Positions 25,815 through 36,449 of a stretch of 64,000 nt of DNA are shown piece by piece. The notes beneath the pieces are model-generated. The model was given only the letters and a program-made list of their open reading frames with translations, had not been told where the DNA came from and searched no databases. The translations under genes were made by a program, and so were the position numbers. This DNA is from Pasteurella multocida subsp. multocida OH4807 (lineage in GTDB: Bacteria > Pseudomonadota > Gammaproteobacteria > Enterobacterales > Pasteurellaceae): positions 124,001-188,000 of the forward strand of contig CP004391.1 of the NCBI GenBank assembly GCA_000973525.1, read 5' to 3'. Each line of letters begins with the position of its first letter. Position 1 is the first letter of the stretch.

Positions 25815-27129
25815 GAGCCTCTCCCATAATTTGTGTAAATACCTGTTTCTGAGATAATACATCTAGACACAGGTATTTTATTATGAACGAAAAACAACTT
25901 CACGCCTTGGCAGCGGAATTTGCCAAAACCCTAAAAACCCCAGAAGACCTTAATCAGTTTTCACGAATACTCAAAAAAATCACTGTTGAAGCAGCGTTAA
26001 ATGGTGAGCTGACCGACTACCTTGGCTATGAAAAGCATCAGCCCAGAAAAGGCAAAAATACACGTAATGGCTACACATCCAAGACGGTCATCTGTGATGA
26101 AGTTGAGATAGAAATTGACACCCCTCGTGACCGCGATGGCAGCTTTGAGCCACAACTTATCAAGAAAAATCAAACCCGCGTTACTGGGATGGATGAACAG
26201 ATTATTGCTTTATATGCGAAGGGCTTAAGCAATCAAGAAATCGTTGAAATGTTCAAAGAGCTCTATGATGCGGATGTGTCAACAAGCCTGATTTCTCGTG
26301 TTACAGATTCGGTGAAAGAACGCGTAATGGCATGGCAAAATCGCGCACTTGATGCGATTTACCCGAATGTTTACTTGGATTGCATCGTGGTAAAAGTACG
26401 TCAAGATGGACGAATTATCAACAAATCCGTGTTTGTGGCATTAGGTGTCAATATGGAAGAGCATAAAGAGCTTTTAGGGCTTTGGATTGCGGAGAATGAA
26501 GGGGCGAAGTTCTGGGCTAATGTGCTCTCTGAATTACAAAATCGTGGATTGAAAGATATTTTTATTGCTTGTGTGGACGGTTTAAAAGGCTTTCCAGAAG
26601 CCATCAATGCGGTTTATCCACAAACAAAGATTCAGCTTTGCATTGTGCATTTAGTGCGTAACAGTTTGAAATATATCTCGTGGAAAGATTACAAAGCGGT
26701 GACGGCAGATTTAAAGCTCGTTTATCAAGGCCCAACGGAGGCTCAAGCACGCGAAAATCTCACCGCACTTTCGCAAAAATGGCAGGCAAAATACCCGCTT
26801 GTAGCGAAATGTTGGGAGGATAACTGGGCAAATATTGCGACCTTTTTTGATTATCTCAACGATATCCGCAAAGCGATATATACGACGAATGCAGTGGGAT
26901 CGCTTAATAGTATGATTCGTCGAGTAATTAAGAAACGCAATGTGTTTCCAACGGATGATTCCGTATTCAAAGTGATTTGGCTTGCGATGAAAGATGCCTC
27001 AAAAAAATGGACAATGCCGATTCAAAACTGGAAACTGGCGATGAATCGATTTATGATTGATTTTGGTGCTCGCTTAGACGAGCGCCGTTAAGTTGAAATG
27101 GGTGTTTACACAGAATTTGGGATGGGGTC
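25815..27129 (+). mobile_element. IS256-family insertion sequence inserted in msrA
   Basis: A complete element of 1315 bp. The ends are imperfect inverted repeats (25815-25843 and 27101-27129, 22 of 29 matching, both starting GA and containing GTGTAAA). A single transposase gene fills the interior in the plus direction, opposite to msrA. Flanking 8-bp duplications AGCCTTGA mark the insertion point within msrA codons for His-Gln-Gly-Tyr. The element carries an uptake signal core in its transposase (about 26761), consistent with long residence in Pasteurellaceae. Both ends and both duplications are intact, so the insertion is probably not very old. Confidence 0.92.
25883..27091 (+). CDS. IS256-family (mutator-type) transposase, catalytic Glu replaced
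   Basis: A protein of 402 residues. The N-terminal DNA-binding part includes GELTDYLGYE and RNGYTSKTV, and the DDE domain has Asp166 in YPNVYLDCIVVKVR and Asp232 in ACVDGLKGFPEA. The family signature QLCIVHLVRN follows. The third acidic residue normally lies in a TTNAIE-S-LN motif; here the sequence is TTNAVGSLNSMIRR with Gly339 (codon GGA at 26897-26899), at the position corresponding to Glu341 of IS256. A single A-to-G change would convert GAA to GGA, so this copy may be inactive unless helped by another. ATG at 25883 is the first plausible start. Confidence 0.92.
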   Translation: MNEKQLHALAAEFAKTLKTPEDLNQFSRILKKITVEAALNGELTDYLGYEKHQPRKGKNTRNGYTSKTVICDEVEIEIDTPRDRDGSFEPQLIKKNQTRVTGMDEQIIALYAKGLSNQEIVEMFKELYDADVSTSLISRVTDSVKERVMAWQNRALDAIYPNVYLDCIVVKVRQDGRIINKSVFVALGVNMEEHKELLGLWIAENEGAKFWANVLSELQNRGLKDIFIACVDGLKGFPEAINAVYPQTKIQLCIVHLVRNSLKYISWKDYKAVTADLKLVYQGPTEAQARENLTALSQKWQAKYPLVAKCWEDNWANIATFFDYLNDIRKAIYTTNAVGSLNSMIRRVIKKRNVFPTDDSVFKVIWLAMKDASKKWTMPIQNWKLAMNRFMIDFGARLDERR

Positions 27130-27559
27130 AGCCTTGATGGTATTCCTCTGCAGAGTAGAACGTTTTTTCGGGAACCACTTCCGTCACAATTTTCTCAGCA
27201 AAGTGCGGTTGTAATTCTGCAATTTTTTGTTCCGCAAGGGCTTTTTGTTCCTCAGTTAAATAGTAAACGCCACTACGATATTGGGTACCAATATCTTCAC
27301 CTTGACGGTTTAACTGGGTCGGATTATGAATAGAAAAGAAAATTTCTAATAATTTTTCATAGTTAATTACTGATTCATCAAATTCGACTTTCACCGCTTC
27401 TGCGTGGCCTGTTTCGCCTGTGCAGACTTCTTTATAAGTTGGGTGTTCAGTCGTGCCATTAATGTAACCTGAGATGGCTTTTTCCACACCTTTAATTTGA
27501 TTGAAGACAGCTTCGACGCACCAGAAACAGCCACCTGCAAAAATTGCTTGTTGAGTCAT
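27128..27559 (-). pseudogene. msrA: msrA truncated by the insertion sequence (5' part)
   Basis: Peptide methionine sulfoxide reductase A repairs S-methionine sulfoxide. The N-terminal catalytic motif [12 protein letters not shown] (Cys11) is intact, as are [13 protein letters not shown] and [10 protein letters not shown]. The frame then runs into the IS and stops at a TGA formed by the junction after AEEYHQG, giving 143 residues instead of about 174. The lost tail includes a cysteine likely to act in recycling, so activity is probably impaired or absent. The rest of the gene is at 25712-25814. An uptake signal core lies inside the gene at about 27201. Confidence 0.9.
27130..27137. repeat. Right target-site duplication (AGCCTTGA)
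   Basis: Second copy of the octamer at 25807-25814, directly flanking the right inverted repeat of the insertion sequence and lying within msrA. Confidence 0.9.
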
Positions 27560-27630
27560 ATTTTTTCCTTCTTGTTGATGTTCTTGTTTATTTTGTCGTT
27601 TTAATCGCTTTATTCTTACACAATATCCTG

Positions 27631-28563
27631 TTATTGAACGTGTTTAATTTGGATCAGTTCATTTTCTGAGAAGTGTTGTTCTTCTTCATCAAACACGACA
27701 GGTGCCGAAAAGTCTGGTTTATCAAATGCGATATCGCCTTCAATATTCTCTAAAATTTGACCGCGCTTGATGTCTTTAAAATTAAACAGAGTTGTGTCAC
27801 ATAAATGAGAAGGCACAATATTTTGCATGGCACTAAACATGGTTTCAATACGCCCTGGATATTGGCGATCCCATGTTTGTAGCATGTCTTTGACCACTTG
27901 GCGTTGTAAATTCGGCTGCGAGCCACAAAGGTTACAAGGAATAATTGGGAACTGTTTTGCCGTAGCATATTTTTCAATATCTTTTTCTTTACAATAGGCG
28001 AGTGGGCGAATCACAATTTGTTTTCCGTCATCGCTAATTAATTTAGGAGGCATACTTTTTAATTTACCGCCATAGAACATATTTAAGAATAAGGTTTCTA
28101 ACATATCGTCACGGTGATGACCTAACGCGATTTTAGTTGCCCCTAATTCCGTTGCCGTGCGGTATAAAATGCCCCGTCTTAAACGTGAACAAAGTGAACA
28201 GGTGGTTTTGCCTTCTGGAATTTTTTCTTTCACGATACCATAAGTGTTTTCTTCAACGATTTTATAATCAACACCAATGCTTGCTAAATATTCAGGTAAA
28301 ATATGCTCAGGGAAACCCGGTTGTTTTTGATCTAAGTTAACCGCCACAATATCGAAATGGATTGGGGCATTTAAACGTAAATTTAATAAAATATCCAATA
28401 AAGTATAGCTGTCTTTTCCGCCAGAAAGGCAAACCATTACTTTGTCGCCATCTTCAATCATATTGAAATCCGCAATGGCATTGCCAACATTGCGGCGTAA
28501 GCGTTTTTGTAACTTATTAAAATTGTAAGTTTGTTTTTTATCTTGTTGAGTTGTTTCTGTCAT
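27631..28563 (-). CDS. ttcA: tRNA cytidine(32) 2-sulfurtransferase
   Basis: Makes 2-thiocytidine at position 32 of certain tRNAs using ATP and an iron-sulfur cluster. The protein has 310 residues. The PP-loop SGGKDS is at 47-52, the cluster cysteines are Cys122 and Cys125 in [12 protein letters not shown], and a further CNLC motif is at 210-213. [25 protein letters not shown] is the family block at about 149-173. It is collinear with E. coli TtcA with a short acidic C-terminal extension. It lies between truncated msrA (same strand, 71 bp gap) and divergent mukF. Confidence 0.95.
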   Translation of the reverse strand: MTETTQQDKKQTYNFNKLQKRLRRNVGNAIADFNMIEDGDKVMVCLSGGKDSYTLLDILLNLRLNAPIHFDIVAVNLDQKQPGFPEHILPEYLASIGVDYKIVEENTYGIVKEKIPEGKTTCSLCSRLRRGILYRTATELGATKIALGHHRDDMLETLFLNMFYGGKLKSMPPKLISDDGKQIVIRPLAYCKEKDIEKYATAKQFPIIPCNLCGSQPNLQRQVVKDMLQTWDRQYPGRIETMFSAMQNIVPSHLCDTTLFNFKDIKRGQILENIEGDIAFDKPDFSAPVVFDEEEQHFSENELIQIKHVQ

Positions 28564-28699
28564 TCTCTTTATTCGTCATTCGTTAAAGTCTGCGTATAGT
28601 AAGGCTTAATCAGGATTTTTCCAATAAAAATTCGTTAAGGCAGGAGGTTACGGTCGATTTTTTGTGAGTTTCTTCACTGTTAGAATAGACAAAATCCTG

Positions 28700-28705
28700 T
28701 ATAAT
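28700..28705 (+). promoter_or_regulatory. -10 element of the mukFEB promoter
   Basis: A perfect TATAAT lies 47 bp before mukF. The -35 region is weak (best match CTGTTA at 17 bp spacing). No terminator separates it from mukF. Confidence 0.5.
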
Positions 28706-28751
28706 CATTCCAATTTTTTTGCGTAATTTATCCCCGTTGTGAGACTTTTTA

Positions 28752-30077
28752 ATGCTTGAAACATCACAAACCATTCCCGAGTTGGTTTCTTGGGCAAGAG
28801 AGCGTGAGTTTTCTTTGAATTTATCGACTGAACGTTTAGCTTTTTTGTTAGCCATTGCGATTCATAATAATGAACGTCTTGATGGTGAGATGTTAGAGGC
28901 TGATTTAGTCGATATTTTTCGCCATATTTCGAGTGCCTTTGAGCAGTCCTCTGAAACCATTTCTACCCGTGCCAACAATGCGATCAATGAGCTGGTGAAA
29001 CAGCGTTTTTTAAACCGTTTTAGTAGTGAGTTTACCGAAGGGTTATCGATTTATCGCTTAACACCATTAGGGGTGGGCGTGTCGGATTATTACATTCGCC
29101 AGCGTGAATTTTCTGCCTTGCGTTTATCTGTTCAACTTTCAATTGTGGCAGATGAAATTCAACGTGCATCCGAAGCGGCAGAAGAAGGTGGCGATGAACA
29201 TCACTGGCGCCGTAATGTATTCGCCCCCTTAAAATATTCTGTGGCAGAGATTTTTGACAGTATCGATTTATCTCAACGTGTGATGGATGAAAATCAGCAC
29301 AGTATCAAAGAAGAAATTGCTGAATTATTGACAAAAGATTGGCAAGCCGCGATTGCAAGCTGTGAACGTTTATTAGATGAAACATCAGGCAATCTACGTG
29401 AATTACAAGACACGTTAAATGCGGCAGGGGACAAATTACAAGCGCAATTATTACGTATTCAAGATTGTGTGATCGGTCAGGAAAATTTGTATTTTGTGGA
29501 ACAATTAATTACCGATTTACAATCAAAACTTGACCGTATTATCAGTTGGGGTCAGCAAGCGATTGATTTATGGATTGGCTACGATCGCCACGTGCATAAA
29601 TTTATTCGTACCGCAATTGATATGGATAAAAACCGCGTGTTTTCACAACGCCTACGTAATTCTATTCATCACTATTTTGATCAGCCTTGGTTTTTATGGA
29701 CGGCGCAAGCAGAGCGCTTAGTGGATTTACGTGATGAAGAATTAGCATTGCGCGAGGAAGATGCCTTAGGTGAATTGCCAGAAGCATTGCAATATGAATC
29801 TCTGGCGGATTTACACGATCAAATCGTGGAACATATGCAAGGCTTATTAATTGATTATCGAGAGCATAACCGCCCAATTAATTTAAGTTTAGTGTTAAAA
29901 GAACAATTAGAACATTACCCTGTCACAAAACATTTCGATGTAGCACGAATTATCGTTGATCAAGCCGTCCGTTTAGGTTTGGCAAAAGATGATTTAAGTG
30001 GTGTTTATCCGCATTGGGAGCCCATCAACCAACGTGGTGCGGAAGTGCAGGCTCATCCAATTGATGAGTATAAATAA
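28752..30077 (+). CDS. mukF: Chromosome partition protein MukF (kleisin)
   Basis: The 441-residue kleisin subunit of the MukBEF condensin. The N-terminal winged-helix dimerisation domain (about 1-120, with [21 protein letters not shown] and [11 protein letters not shown]) is followed by a helical middle and a C-terminal winged helix ([24 protein letters not shown]) that contacts the MukB head. It is collinear with E. coli MukF throughout. It is first of the mukF-mukE-mukB operon (gaps 43 and 5 bp). In E. coli a methyltransferase gene precedes mukF; here the gene is preceded by divergent ttcA and its own TATAAT. Confidence 0.96.
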   Translation: MLETSQTIPELVSWAREREFSLNLSTERLAFLLAIAIHNNERLDGEMLEADLVDIFRHISSAFEQSSETISTRANNAINELVKQRFLNRFSSEFTEGLSIYRLTPLGVGVSDYYIRQREFSALRLSVQLSIVADEIQRASEAAEEGGDEHHWRRNVFAPLKYSVAEIFDSIDLSQRVMDENQHSIKEEIAELLTKDWQAAIASCERLLDETSGNLRELQDTLNAAGDKLQAQLLRIQDCVIGQENLYFVEQLITDLQSKLDRIISWGQQAIDLWIGYDRHVHKFIRTAIDMDKNRVFSQRLRNSIHHYFDQPWFLWTAQAERLVDLRDEELALREEDALGELPEALQYESLADLHDQIVEHMQGLLIDYREHNRPINLSLVLKEQLEHYPVTKHFDVARIIVDQAVRLGLAKDDLSGVYPHWEPINQRGAEVQAHPIDEYK

Positions 30078-30120
30078 GTGCGGTAAGTTTTAGCGAAATT
30101 TTATCAATAGAGAACAAACC

Positions 30121-30846
30121 ATGACAGACAATCTTCAAGATCTTATTCCAACTAAATTGGCAGCGGCGATTGCCAATCCACTCTTTCCTGCTGTGGATAG
30201 CCAATTGCGTTCAGGCAGACACATTAGTCTTGATCAATTAGACAATCACGCATTTTTAATGGATTTCCAAGGTGAACTGGATACGTTTTACCGTCGTTAT
30301 AATGTGGAGCTGATTCGTGCGCCAGAAGGTTTCTTCTATTTACGTCCAAAAGCAACGACACTGATCGCGCGTTCTGTGCTGACTGAGCTTGAAATGTTAG
30401 TAGGTAAAGTGCTGTGTTATCTCTATTTAAGCCCTGAGCGTTTGGCCCAGCAAGGCATTTTCAGCACCCAAGAAGTGTATGATGAATTATTAAATTTGGC
30501 CGATGAAAACAAACTCTTAAAAGCGGTCAATCAACGTTCTTCGGGTTCTGACTTAGATAAACAAAAATTAGCAGAAAAAGTGCGTGCTGCATTAAGCCGT
30601 TTACGTCGTTTAGGTATGATTCATACGGTTGGTGAGCAAAATAGCGGTAAATTTACGATTTCAGAATCGGTCTTCCGTTTTGGTGCAGAAGTGCGTTCAG
30701 GCGATGACCCACGAGAAGCGCAATTACGCTTAATTCGTGACGGGGAAGCAGCAACACCAGACTCTTTAGCATTAGAACGCCAAGCTAACGCAGAAAGTGC
30801 GGTCGAAAATGAAGAAATTGAAGATGAATTAGATGATGAGGAATAA
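30121..30846 (+). CDS. mukE: Chromosome partition protein MukE
   Basis: A 241-residue tandem winged-helix protein that binds MukF and modulates MukB ATPase and DNA loading. Recognisable blocks are [20 protein letters not shown] near the N-terminus, [37 protein letters not shown], and [24 protein letters not shown], ending in an acidic tail ([11 protein letters not shown]) typical of MukE. It sits 43 bp after mukF and 5 bp before mukB, so it is co-transcribed. Confidence 0.96.
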   Translation: MTDNLQDLIPTKLAAAIANPLFPAVDSQLRSGRHISLDQLDNHAFLMDFQGELDTFYRRYNVELIRAPEGFFYLRPKATTLIARSVLTELEMLVGKVLCYLYLSPERLAQQGIFSTQEVYDELLNLADENKLLKAVNQRSSGSDLDKQKLAEKVRAALSRLRRLGMIHTVGEQNSGKFTISESVFRFGAEVRSGDDPREAQLRLIRDGEAATPDSLALERQANAESAVENEEIEDELDDEE

Positions 30847-30851
30847 AGAGA

Positions 30852-33800
30852 ATGTCTGAAGAATTAGCCCTTGAAAACATCGAACAAGCAGAATCTGTTG
30901 TTCCTCAAACTGCCTTTAACCAAGCTCACCATGTGCCGCGTGGTAAATTCCGTTCATTAACCTTAATTAATTGGAACGGTTTTTTTGCACGTACTTTTGA
31001 TTTAGATGAATTAGTGACAACGCTTTCTGGGGGGAATGGTGCGGGGAAATCGACCACAATGGCAGGCTTTGTGACTGCATTGATTCCTGATTTGACGTTA
31101 TTACATTTCCGTAACACCACCGAAGCAGGCGCAACTAGCGGTTCACGTGATAAAGGGTTGCACGGTAAATTACGTCCAGGTGTGTGTTATGCGGCATTAG
31201 ATACGATCAACTCGCGTAATCAACGTGTTATCGTGGGTGCAAGACTACAACAAGTGGCAGGGCGTGACAAAAAAGTTGATATCAAAACGTTCTCCATTCA
31301 AGGTTTAGCCTTATCTGAAAATCCAACGACTGTTTTTACTGAAATTGTCGGTGAACGCCAAGCTCGCGTGCTTTCATTAAATGAATTAAAAGACAAAATG
31401 GAGCAGGCGGGCGCACAATTTAAGCAATATCATTCGATTACGGATTATCACGGAATGATGTTTGATTTGGGGATTATTCCTAAACGCCTGCGTTCCTCTT
31501 CTGATCGTAGTAAATTCTATAAATTGATTGAGGCTTCTCTTTACGGTGGTATTTCAAGTGCAATTACCCGTTCTTTACGTGACTATTTATTGCCGGAAAA
31601 CTTAGGCGTGCGTAAAGCATTCCAAGATATGGAAAGCGCATTGCGTGAAAACCGTATGACTTTAGAAGCGATCAAAGTGACGCAATCTGATCGTGATTTA
31701 TTCAAACATTTAATTACTGAAACCACCAATTATGTGGCTTCAGACTATATGCGTAATGCCAATGAACGTCGTGGCAATATCGAAAGTGCGGTGCGTTTTC
31801 GCCAAGATTGGTATAAAGCCAAAGCAGAACAACGTTTTTCTCAACAACGTTTAGTTGAGTTAAGTCGTGAATTGGCAGAGCTCACCGAAAATGAAAAAAC
31901 ATTGGAAGTGGATCACCAAAGTGCAGTTGATCACTTGAATTTGGTGCTTAATGCGTTACGTCATCAAGAAAAAATCTCACGTTATCAAGAAGATGTTGCG
32001 GAAATTGTCGAGCGTTTAGAAGAACAAAAAATCGTTGTTGAAACCGCAAATGAGCATTTAGAAGAAGCCCAAGTACAAGTTGAACAAACTGAGCACGAAG
32101 TGGATCAAATTCGTGCGCAATTAGCGGATTATCAACAAGCATTAGATGCGCAACAAACTCGTGCATTGCAATATCAACAAGCGATTGCAGCACTTGAAAA
32201 AGCAAAAACCTTATGTGGTTTAGCAGATTTAAGTGTCAAAAATATTGATGCGTATCACGAGGAATTTGAAGCGCATGCAGAAAGTTTGACGGAACAAGTG
32301 CTTGAACTTGAAAATAAAATGTCAATTTCTGAGGCAGCAAAAACACAATTCGACAAAGCCTATCAGCTTGTATGTAAAGTGGCGGGAGAAATTCCTCGTT
32401 CGGCTGCATTTGAGCAAGCAAAAGAATTGTTACGTGAATATCCAAGTCAAAAAGTACAAGCCCAACAAACTCCACAATTGCGAGCTAAGTTACACGAACT
32501 TGAACAACGTTATGCGCAACAACAAAGTGCGGTGCGTTTATTAAAAGAGTTTAATCAACGTGCAAACTTAGATTTAGCGACTGCAGACGAGTTAGAAGAA
32601 TATCACGCGGAACAAGAAGCGTTATTGGAAGATGTGAGTGCAGAGTTGTCCGAACAAGTGGAGCAACGCTCAACATTACGCCAAAAACGCGAACAATTGA
32701 CCGCACTTTATAACGAAAATGCACAAAAAGCACCAGCTTGGTTGACTGCACAATCTGCACTTGAACGCTTACAAGAGCAAAGCGGACAGGAGTTTGCAGA
32801 TGGCCAAGATGTGATGAATTTTATGCAAGCACAATTGGTAAAAGAGCGTGAATTGACTATTGAACGTGATCAATTAGAACAAAAACGCCAACAGTTAGAA
32901 GCGCAAGTTTCACGTTTAAGCCAACCAGATGGTTCAGAAGATGCACGTTTGAATGTGCTGGCTGAACGTTTTGGCGGTGTGTTGCTTTCAGAACTTTATG
33001 ATGATGTGCCAATTGAAGATGCGCCTTATTTCTCTGCACTTTATGGCCCAGCACGCCACGCGATTGTGGTGCGTGATTTAGAAACTGTCAAAGCACAATT
33101 AGAACAGTTAGAAGATTGCCCAGATGATCTCTATTTAATTGAAGGTGACCCAGCGGCATTTGATGACAGTGTGCTGTCTGCACAAGAACTTGCGCACGGT
33201 GTGGTTGTACAAGTGTCTGAACGTGAATTACGTTATTCAAAATTCCCTGAAATTCCATTATTTGGACGTGCCGCACGTGAGAAATATTTAGAAGAATTAC
33301 AAGTTCAACGCGATGAAGTGGCAGAGCAGTACGCACAACGTGCATTTGATGTACAAAAATGTCAGCGTCTACACGAACATTTCGGTCAATTTGTAGGTCT
33401 ACATCTTGCATTAGCTTTCCAGCCAAACCCAGAAGAATTAATAGCGGAAATTAGTCAGCAGCGTAATGAAATTGAGCGTGAATTAAATAATTTCAGCACA
33501 ACTGAACAGCAATTACGTCTGCAATTAGACAGTGCAAAAGAGAAAATGCAGCTGTTGAATAAAATTCTGCCTCAGTTAGCCTTGCTTGCTGATGAAAGTT
33601 TAATTGATCGTATTGAAGAATGTCGTGAGCAATTAGATATTGCAGAGCAAGATGAGTTATTTATTCGTCAATACGGCGCGACGTTGTCACAATTAGAACC
33701 GATTGCGAATACTTTACAAAGCGATCCAGAAAATTATGAACGCTTAAAAGCGGATTATGAGCAAGCCATTTCTCAACAAAAACAAGTTCAACAACGCTTA

Positions 33801-35339
33801 TTTGCGTTGGCTGATGTAGTACAGCGTAAACCGCATTTTGCTTATGAAGAACGTGTTCAATCTGAAACTTCAGAATTAAACGAACAATTACGTGCACGAT
33901 TAGAAGAAATGCAGCAGCAGCGTGAACTTCAACGTGAGCAGTTACGCCAAAAACAAGTGCAATATAGTAATTACAACCGCGTTTATATTGAGCTACAAAC
34001 GTCATTCAACAACAAAAATCAAATGTTACAAGAGTTGTTGCAAGAGGTCGGTGAGTTAGGTGTGAGAGCCGATGAAGGTGCAGAGGAGCGTGCAAAACAA
34101 CGCCGCGATGAATTACATCAATTATTATCAACGAGCCGTACTCGCCGTTCACAAGTAGAAAAACAATTAACTTTAATTGAAAGTGAGGCAAATGACTTAG
34201 CTGCACGCATTCGTAAAGCAGAGCGTGACTACAAAACACAGCGTGAATTAGTGGTTGCTGCAAAAGTGAGCTGGTGTGTGGTGATGCGTTTATCTCGAGG
34301 TAGCGATGTTGAAAAACGTTTAAATCGTCGTGAGTTTGCTTATTTATCTGCGGATGAATTGCGTTCAATGTCGGATAAAGCATTGGGTGCATTACGTACC
34401 GCAGTGGCTGACAATGAATACTTACGCGATAGCCTACGCTTATCAGAAGATAACCGTAAGCCAGAAAATAAAGTCCGTTTCTTTATTGCCGTGTATCAAC
34501 ATTTACGCGAGCGTATTCGCCAAGACATTATTAAAACAGATGATCCAATTGATGCAATTGAGCAAATGGAAATTGAGTTGTCTCGCTTAACTGATGAATT
34601 GACACGCCGTGAGCAAAAATTGGCGATCAGTTCTGAAAGTGTGGCGAACATTATGCGTAAGACCATTCAACGTGAACAAAACCGTATTCGTATGTTGAAT
34701 CAGGGCTTACAAAATATTGCCTTTGGTCAGGTGAAATCGGTGCGCTTAGTGGTAAATATTCGTGATACCCATGCAATGTTGCTGGATGCGTTATCAGGTA
34801 CACAAGAAGACTATCAAGATCTCTTCACGGATAATCGAATGACCTTCTCAGAAGCCATTGCGAAACTTTATCAACGTTTGAATCCGCATATTGATATGGG
34901 ACAACGTACAGCACAAACCATTGGTGAAGAATTGCTTGATTATCGTAATTATCTCGATCTTGAAGTGGAAGTGTATCGTGGTGCAGATGGTTGGTTGCGT
35001 GCAGAAAGTGGCGCATTATCAACGGGTGAAGCGATCGGTACAGGTATGTCAATCTTGCTAATGGTGGTACAAAGTTGGGAAGAGGAATCTCGCCGTATTC
35101 GTGGTAAAGATATTGTGCCTTGTCGCTTATTATTCTTAGACGAAGCGGCACGTTTAGATGCGAAATCCATTTCAACCTTGTTTGAATTGTGTGAGCGTTT
35201 AGATATGCAATTACTTATCGCCGCACCTGAAAATATCAGCCCAGAAAAAGGCACAACCTATAAACTGGTGCGTAAAATTGCTGGCAACCAAGAACACGTT
35301 CACGTGGTTGGTTTGCGCGGATTTGGTGCAACAGCGTAG
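30852..35339 (+). CDS. mukB: Chromosome partition protein MukB (SMC-like ATPase)
   Basis: A 1495-residue SMC-related motor of the MukBEF condensin, which compacts and segregates the chromosome. The head N-lobe carries Walker [10 protein letters not shown] (60-68). Two long antiparallel coiled coils (about 330-660 and 790-1300, dense in Glu, Gln and Arg heptads) are separated by the hinge (about 660-790, [16 protein letters not shown]). The C-lobe has the signature [12 protein letters not shown] (from about 1389) and Walker [12 protein letters not shown] with Asp1430 and Glu1431. It is last of the operon and ends at a terminator built from paired uptake signals. Several more uptake cores lie within the coding sequence. 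Confidence 0.97.
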   Translation: MSEELALENIEQAESVVPQTAFNQAHHVPRGKFRSLTLINWNGFFARTFDLDELVTTLSGGNGAGKSTTMAGFVTALIPDLTLLHFRNTTEAGATSGSRDKGLHGKLRPGVCYAALDTINSRNQRVIVGARLQQVAGRDKKVDIKTFSIQGLALSENPTTVFTEIVGERQARVLSLNELKDKMEQAGAQFKQYHSITDYHGMMFDLGIIPKRLRSSSDRSKFYKLIEASLYGGISSAITRSLRDYLLPENLGVRKAFQDMESALRENRMTLEAIKVTQSDRDLFKHLITETTNYVASDYMRNANERRGNIESAVRFRQDWYKAKAEQRFSQQRLVELSRELAELTENEKTLEVDHQSAVDHLNLVLNALRHQEKISRYQEDVAEIVERLEEQKIVVETANEHLEEAQVQVEQTEHEVDQIRAQLADYQQALDAQQTRALQYQQAIAALEKAKTLCGLADLSVKNIDAYHEEFEAHAESLTEQVLELENKMSISEAAKTQFDKAYQLVCKVAGEIPRSAAFEQAKELLREYPSQKVQAQQTPQLRAKLHELEQRYAQQQSAVRLLKEFNQRANLDLATADELEEYHAEQEALLEDVSAELSEQVEQRSTLRQKREQLTALYNENAQKAPAWLTAQSALERLQEQSGQEFADGQDVMNFMQAQLVKERELTIERDQLEQKRQQLEAQVSRLSQPDGSEDARLNVLAERFGGVLLSELYDDVPIEDAPYFSALYGPARHAIVVRDLETVKAQLEQLEDCPDDLYLIEGDPAAFDDSVLSAQELAHGVVVQVSERELRYSKFPEIPLFGRAAREKYLEELQVQRDEVAEQYAQRAFDVQKCQRLHEHFGQFVGLHLALAFQPNPEELIAEISQQRNEIERELNNFSTTEQQLRLQLDSAKEKMQLLNKILPQLALLADESLIDRIEECREQLDIAEQDELFIRQYGATLSQLEPIANTLQSDPENYERLKADYEQAISQQKQVQQRLFALADVVQRKPHFAYEERVQSETSELNEQLRARLEEMQQQRELQREQLRQKQVQYSNYNRVYIELQTSFNNKNQMLQELLQEVGELGVRADEGAEERAKQRRDELHQLLSTSRTRRSQVEKQLTLIESEANDLAARIRKAERDYKTQRELVVAAKVSWCVVMRLSRGSDVEKRLNRREFAYLSADELRSMSDKALGALRTAVADNEYLRDSLRLSEDNRKPENKVRFFIAVYQHLRERIRQDIIKTDDPIDAIEQMEIELSRLTDELTRREQKLAISSESVANIMRKTIQREQNRIRMLNQGLQNIAFGQVKSVRLVVNIRDTHAMLLDALSGTQEDYQDLFTDNRMTFSEAIAKLYQRLNPHIDMGQRTAQTIGEELLDYRNYLDLEVEVYRGADGWLRAESGALSTGEAIGTGMSILLMVVQSWEEESRRIRGKDIVPCRLLFLDEAARLDAKSISTLFELCERLDMQLLIAAPENISPEKGTTYKLVRKIAGNQEHVHVVGLRGFGATA

Positions 35340-35350
35340 TTAAAAACAAG

Positions 35351-35396
35351 AAAAAGTGCGGTCAAAATATTAAAAGTTTTGACCGCACTTTTGTTT
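35351..35396 (+). terminator. mukFEB terminator of paired uptake signals
   Basis: Inverted uptake signals form a perfect 16-bp stem (35352-35367 with 35377-35392) around a 9-nt loop, followed by TTTGTTT. It lies 12 nt after the mukB stop. Confidence 0.92.
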
Positions 35397-35416
35397 GAAA
35401 TCGCGTGGATATATGA

Positions 35417-35445
35417 TTTCCCTCTCTGAGGGAAAAGATTATAAT
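35417..35445 (+). promoter_or_regulatory. Promoter of the EamA transporter with overlapping palindrome
   Basis: TATAAT at 35440-35445 lies 35 bp before the start codon. The expected -35 position falls in TTTCCCT (35417-35423), one arm of a perfect inverted repeat with AGGGAAA (35429-35435). The repeat could be an operator or a small RNA hairpin. Confidence 0.45.
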
Positions 35446-35479
35446 CAGCCCCTCTTAACATTTTTTAAAGGAAGTAAAA

Positions 35480-36349
35480 ATGCACAATCTTATTATTGCT
35501 GTTCTGTGTAGTGTCGCGGTTTCAGTTTTACTGAAAGTTGCGCGTCAAAAAAATATTGTTATACAACAAGCCATCGCATTCAATTACATTGTGGCTCTTG
35601 GGTTGTCTTATTTCTTACTCAAACCTGATTTTAAAGGATTAGGTTTCACCGAGTTTGTGGTGCAAAGTGAAAATGCGCCCGTGTTTTTTGCATTGGGTAT
35701 TTTATTGCCGACGGTGTTTATCATTATGTCGAAAGCAGTTGAGTTTGCGGGCATTGTTCGTTCCGATGCAGCCCAACGCTTATCGTTATTTTTGCCTATC
35801 GTTGCTGCCTTTTTAATTTTTGGTGAACAATTAAGCCAAGCTCGTTTAATTGGCATTATTTTGGCATTCGTGGCGTTGTTCTGTTTATTAAATAAACCGA
35901 CAGATACAGAGAACAATGTCAAAGGTATGATCGGACTTATTTTAGTTTGGTTTGGTTACGGCATTATTGATATTCTATTTAAACAAGTCGCGAAAAGTGG
36001 CGGCGCATTCCCAGCAACGTTATTTATTTCTTTTGTGTTAGCGGCTTGTGTGATGTTTGGTTATTTATTGCTTAAACGTGAAGTGTTTACAGTGCCAAGC
36101 TTTGTGGGCGGAATTATTCTCGGCGGTTTAAACTTTATGAATATTCTGTTCTATATTAAAGCGCACCAAAGTTTCAGCGAAAATCCAACATTAGTTTTTG
36201 CGGGAATGAATATCGGTGTAATTTGTTTAGGGACAATTACTGGTGCGTTAGTGTTTAAAGAAAAAATAAGCAAAATCAATGGAGTAGGGGTAGCTATTGG
36301 CATTTCAGCTATTTTCTGCTTATTCTATTTAGATAAAATCATCAATTAA
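35480..36349 (+). CDS. EamA/DMT-family membrane transporter
   Basis: Inner-membrane protein of 289 residues with about ten hydrophobic helices arranged as two five-helix halves, the pattern of drug/metabolite (EamA) transporters. The first half ends with the RLSLFLPIVAAFLIFGEQLS segment, the usual repeat motif with a Gly-Glu pair, and the second with TGALVFKEKISKINGVG. Substrate unknown. RBS AAGGAAG is suitably placed before the ATG at 35480. It is monocistronic, between the mukFEB terminator and sbcB. Confidence 0.8.
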   Translation: MHNLIIAVLCSVAVSVLLKVARQKNIVIQQAIAFNYIVALGLSYFLLKPDFKGLGFTEFVVQSENAPVFFALGILLPTVFIIMSKAVEFAGIVRSDAAQRLSLFLPIVAAFLIFGEQLSQARLIGIILAFVALFCLLNKPTDTENNVKGMIGLILVWFGYGIIDILFKQVAKSGGAFPATLFISFVLAACVMFGYLLLKREVFTVPSFVGGIILGGLNFMNILFYIKAHQSFSENPTLVFAGMNIGVICLGTITGALVFKEKISKINGVGVAIGISAIFCLFYLDKIIN

Positions 36350-36449
36350 CCCTCAAATTTATGATAAGAGCCGCACAAAAGTGCGGTTTCTTTTTTCTCA
36401 ATTTTCTCTGTTGTGTTAAAATCGCTTTTATTTTCAATCGAGTTTTCCT

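Noticed and set aside
30852-35339. Many long opposite-strand frames inside mukB
   Set aside because: They are shadows of a strongly biased coiled-coil coding sequence, with no ribosome sites or recognisable domains.
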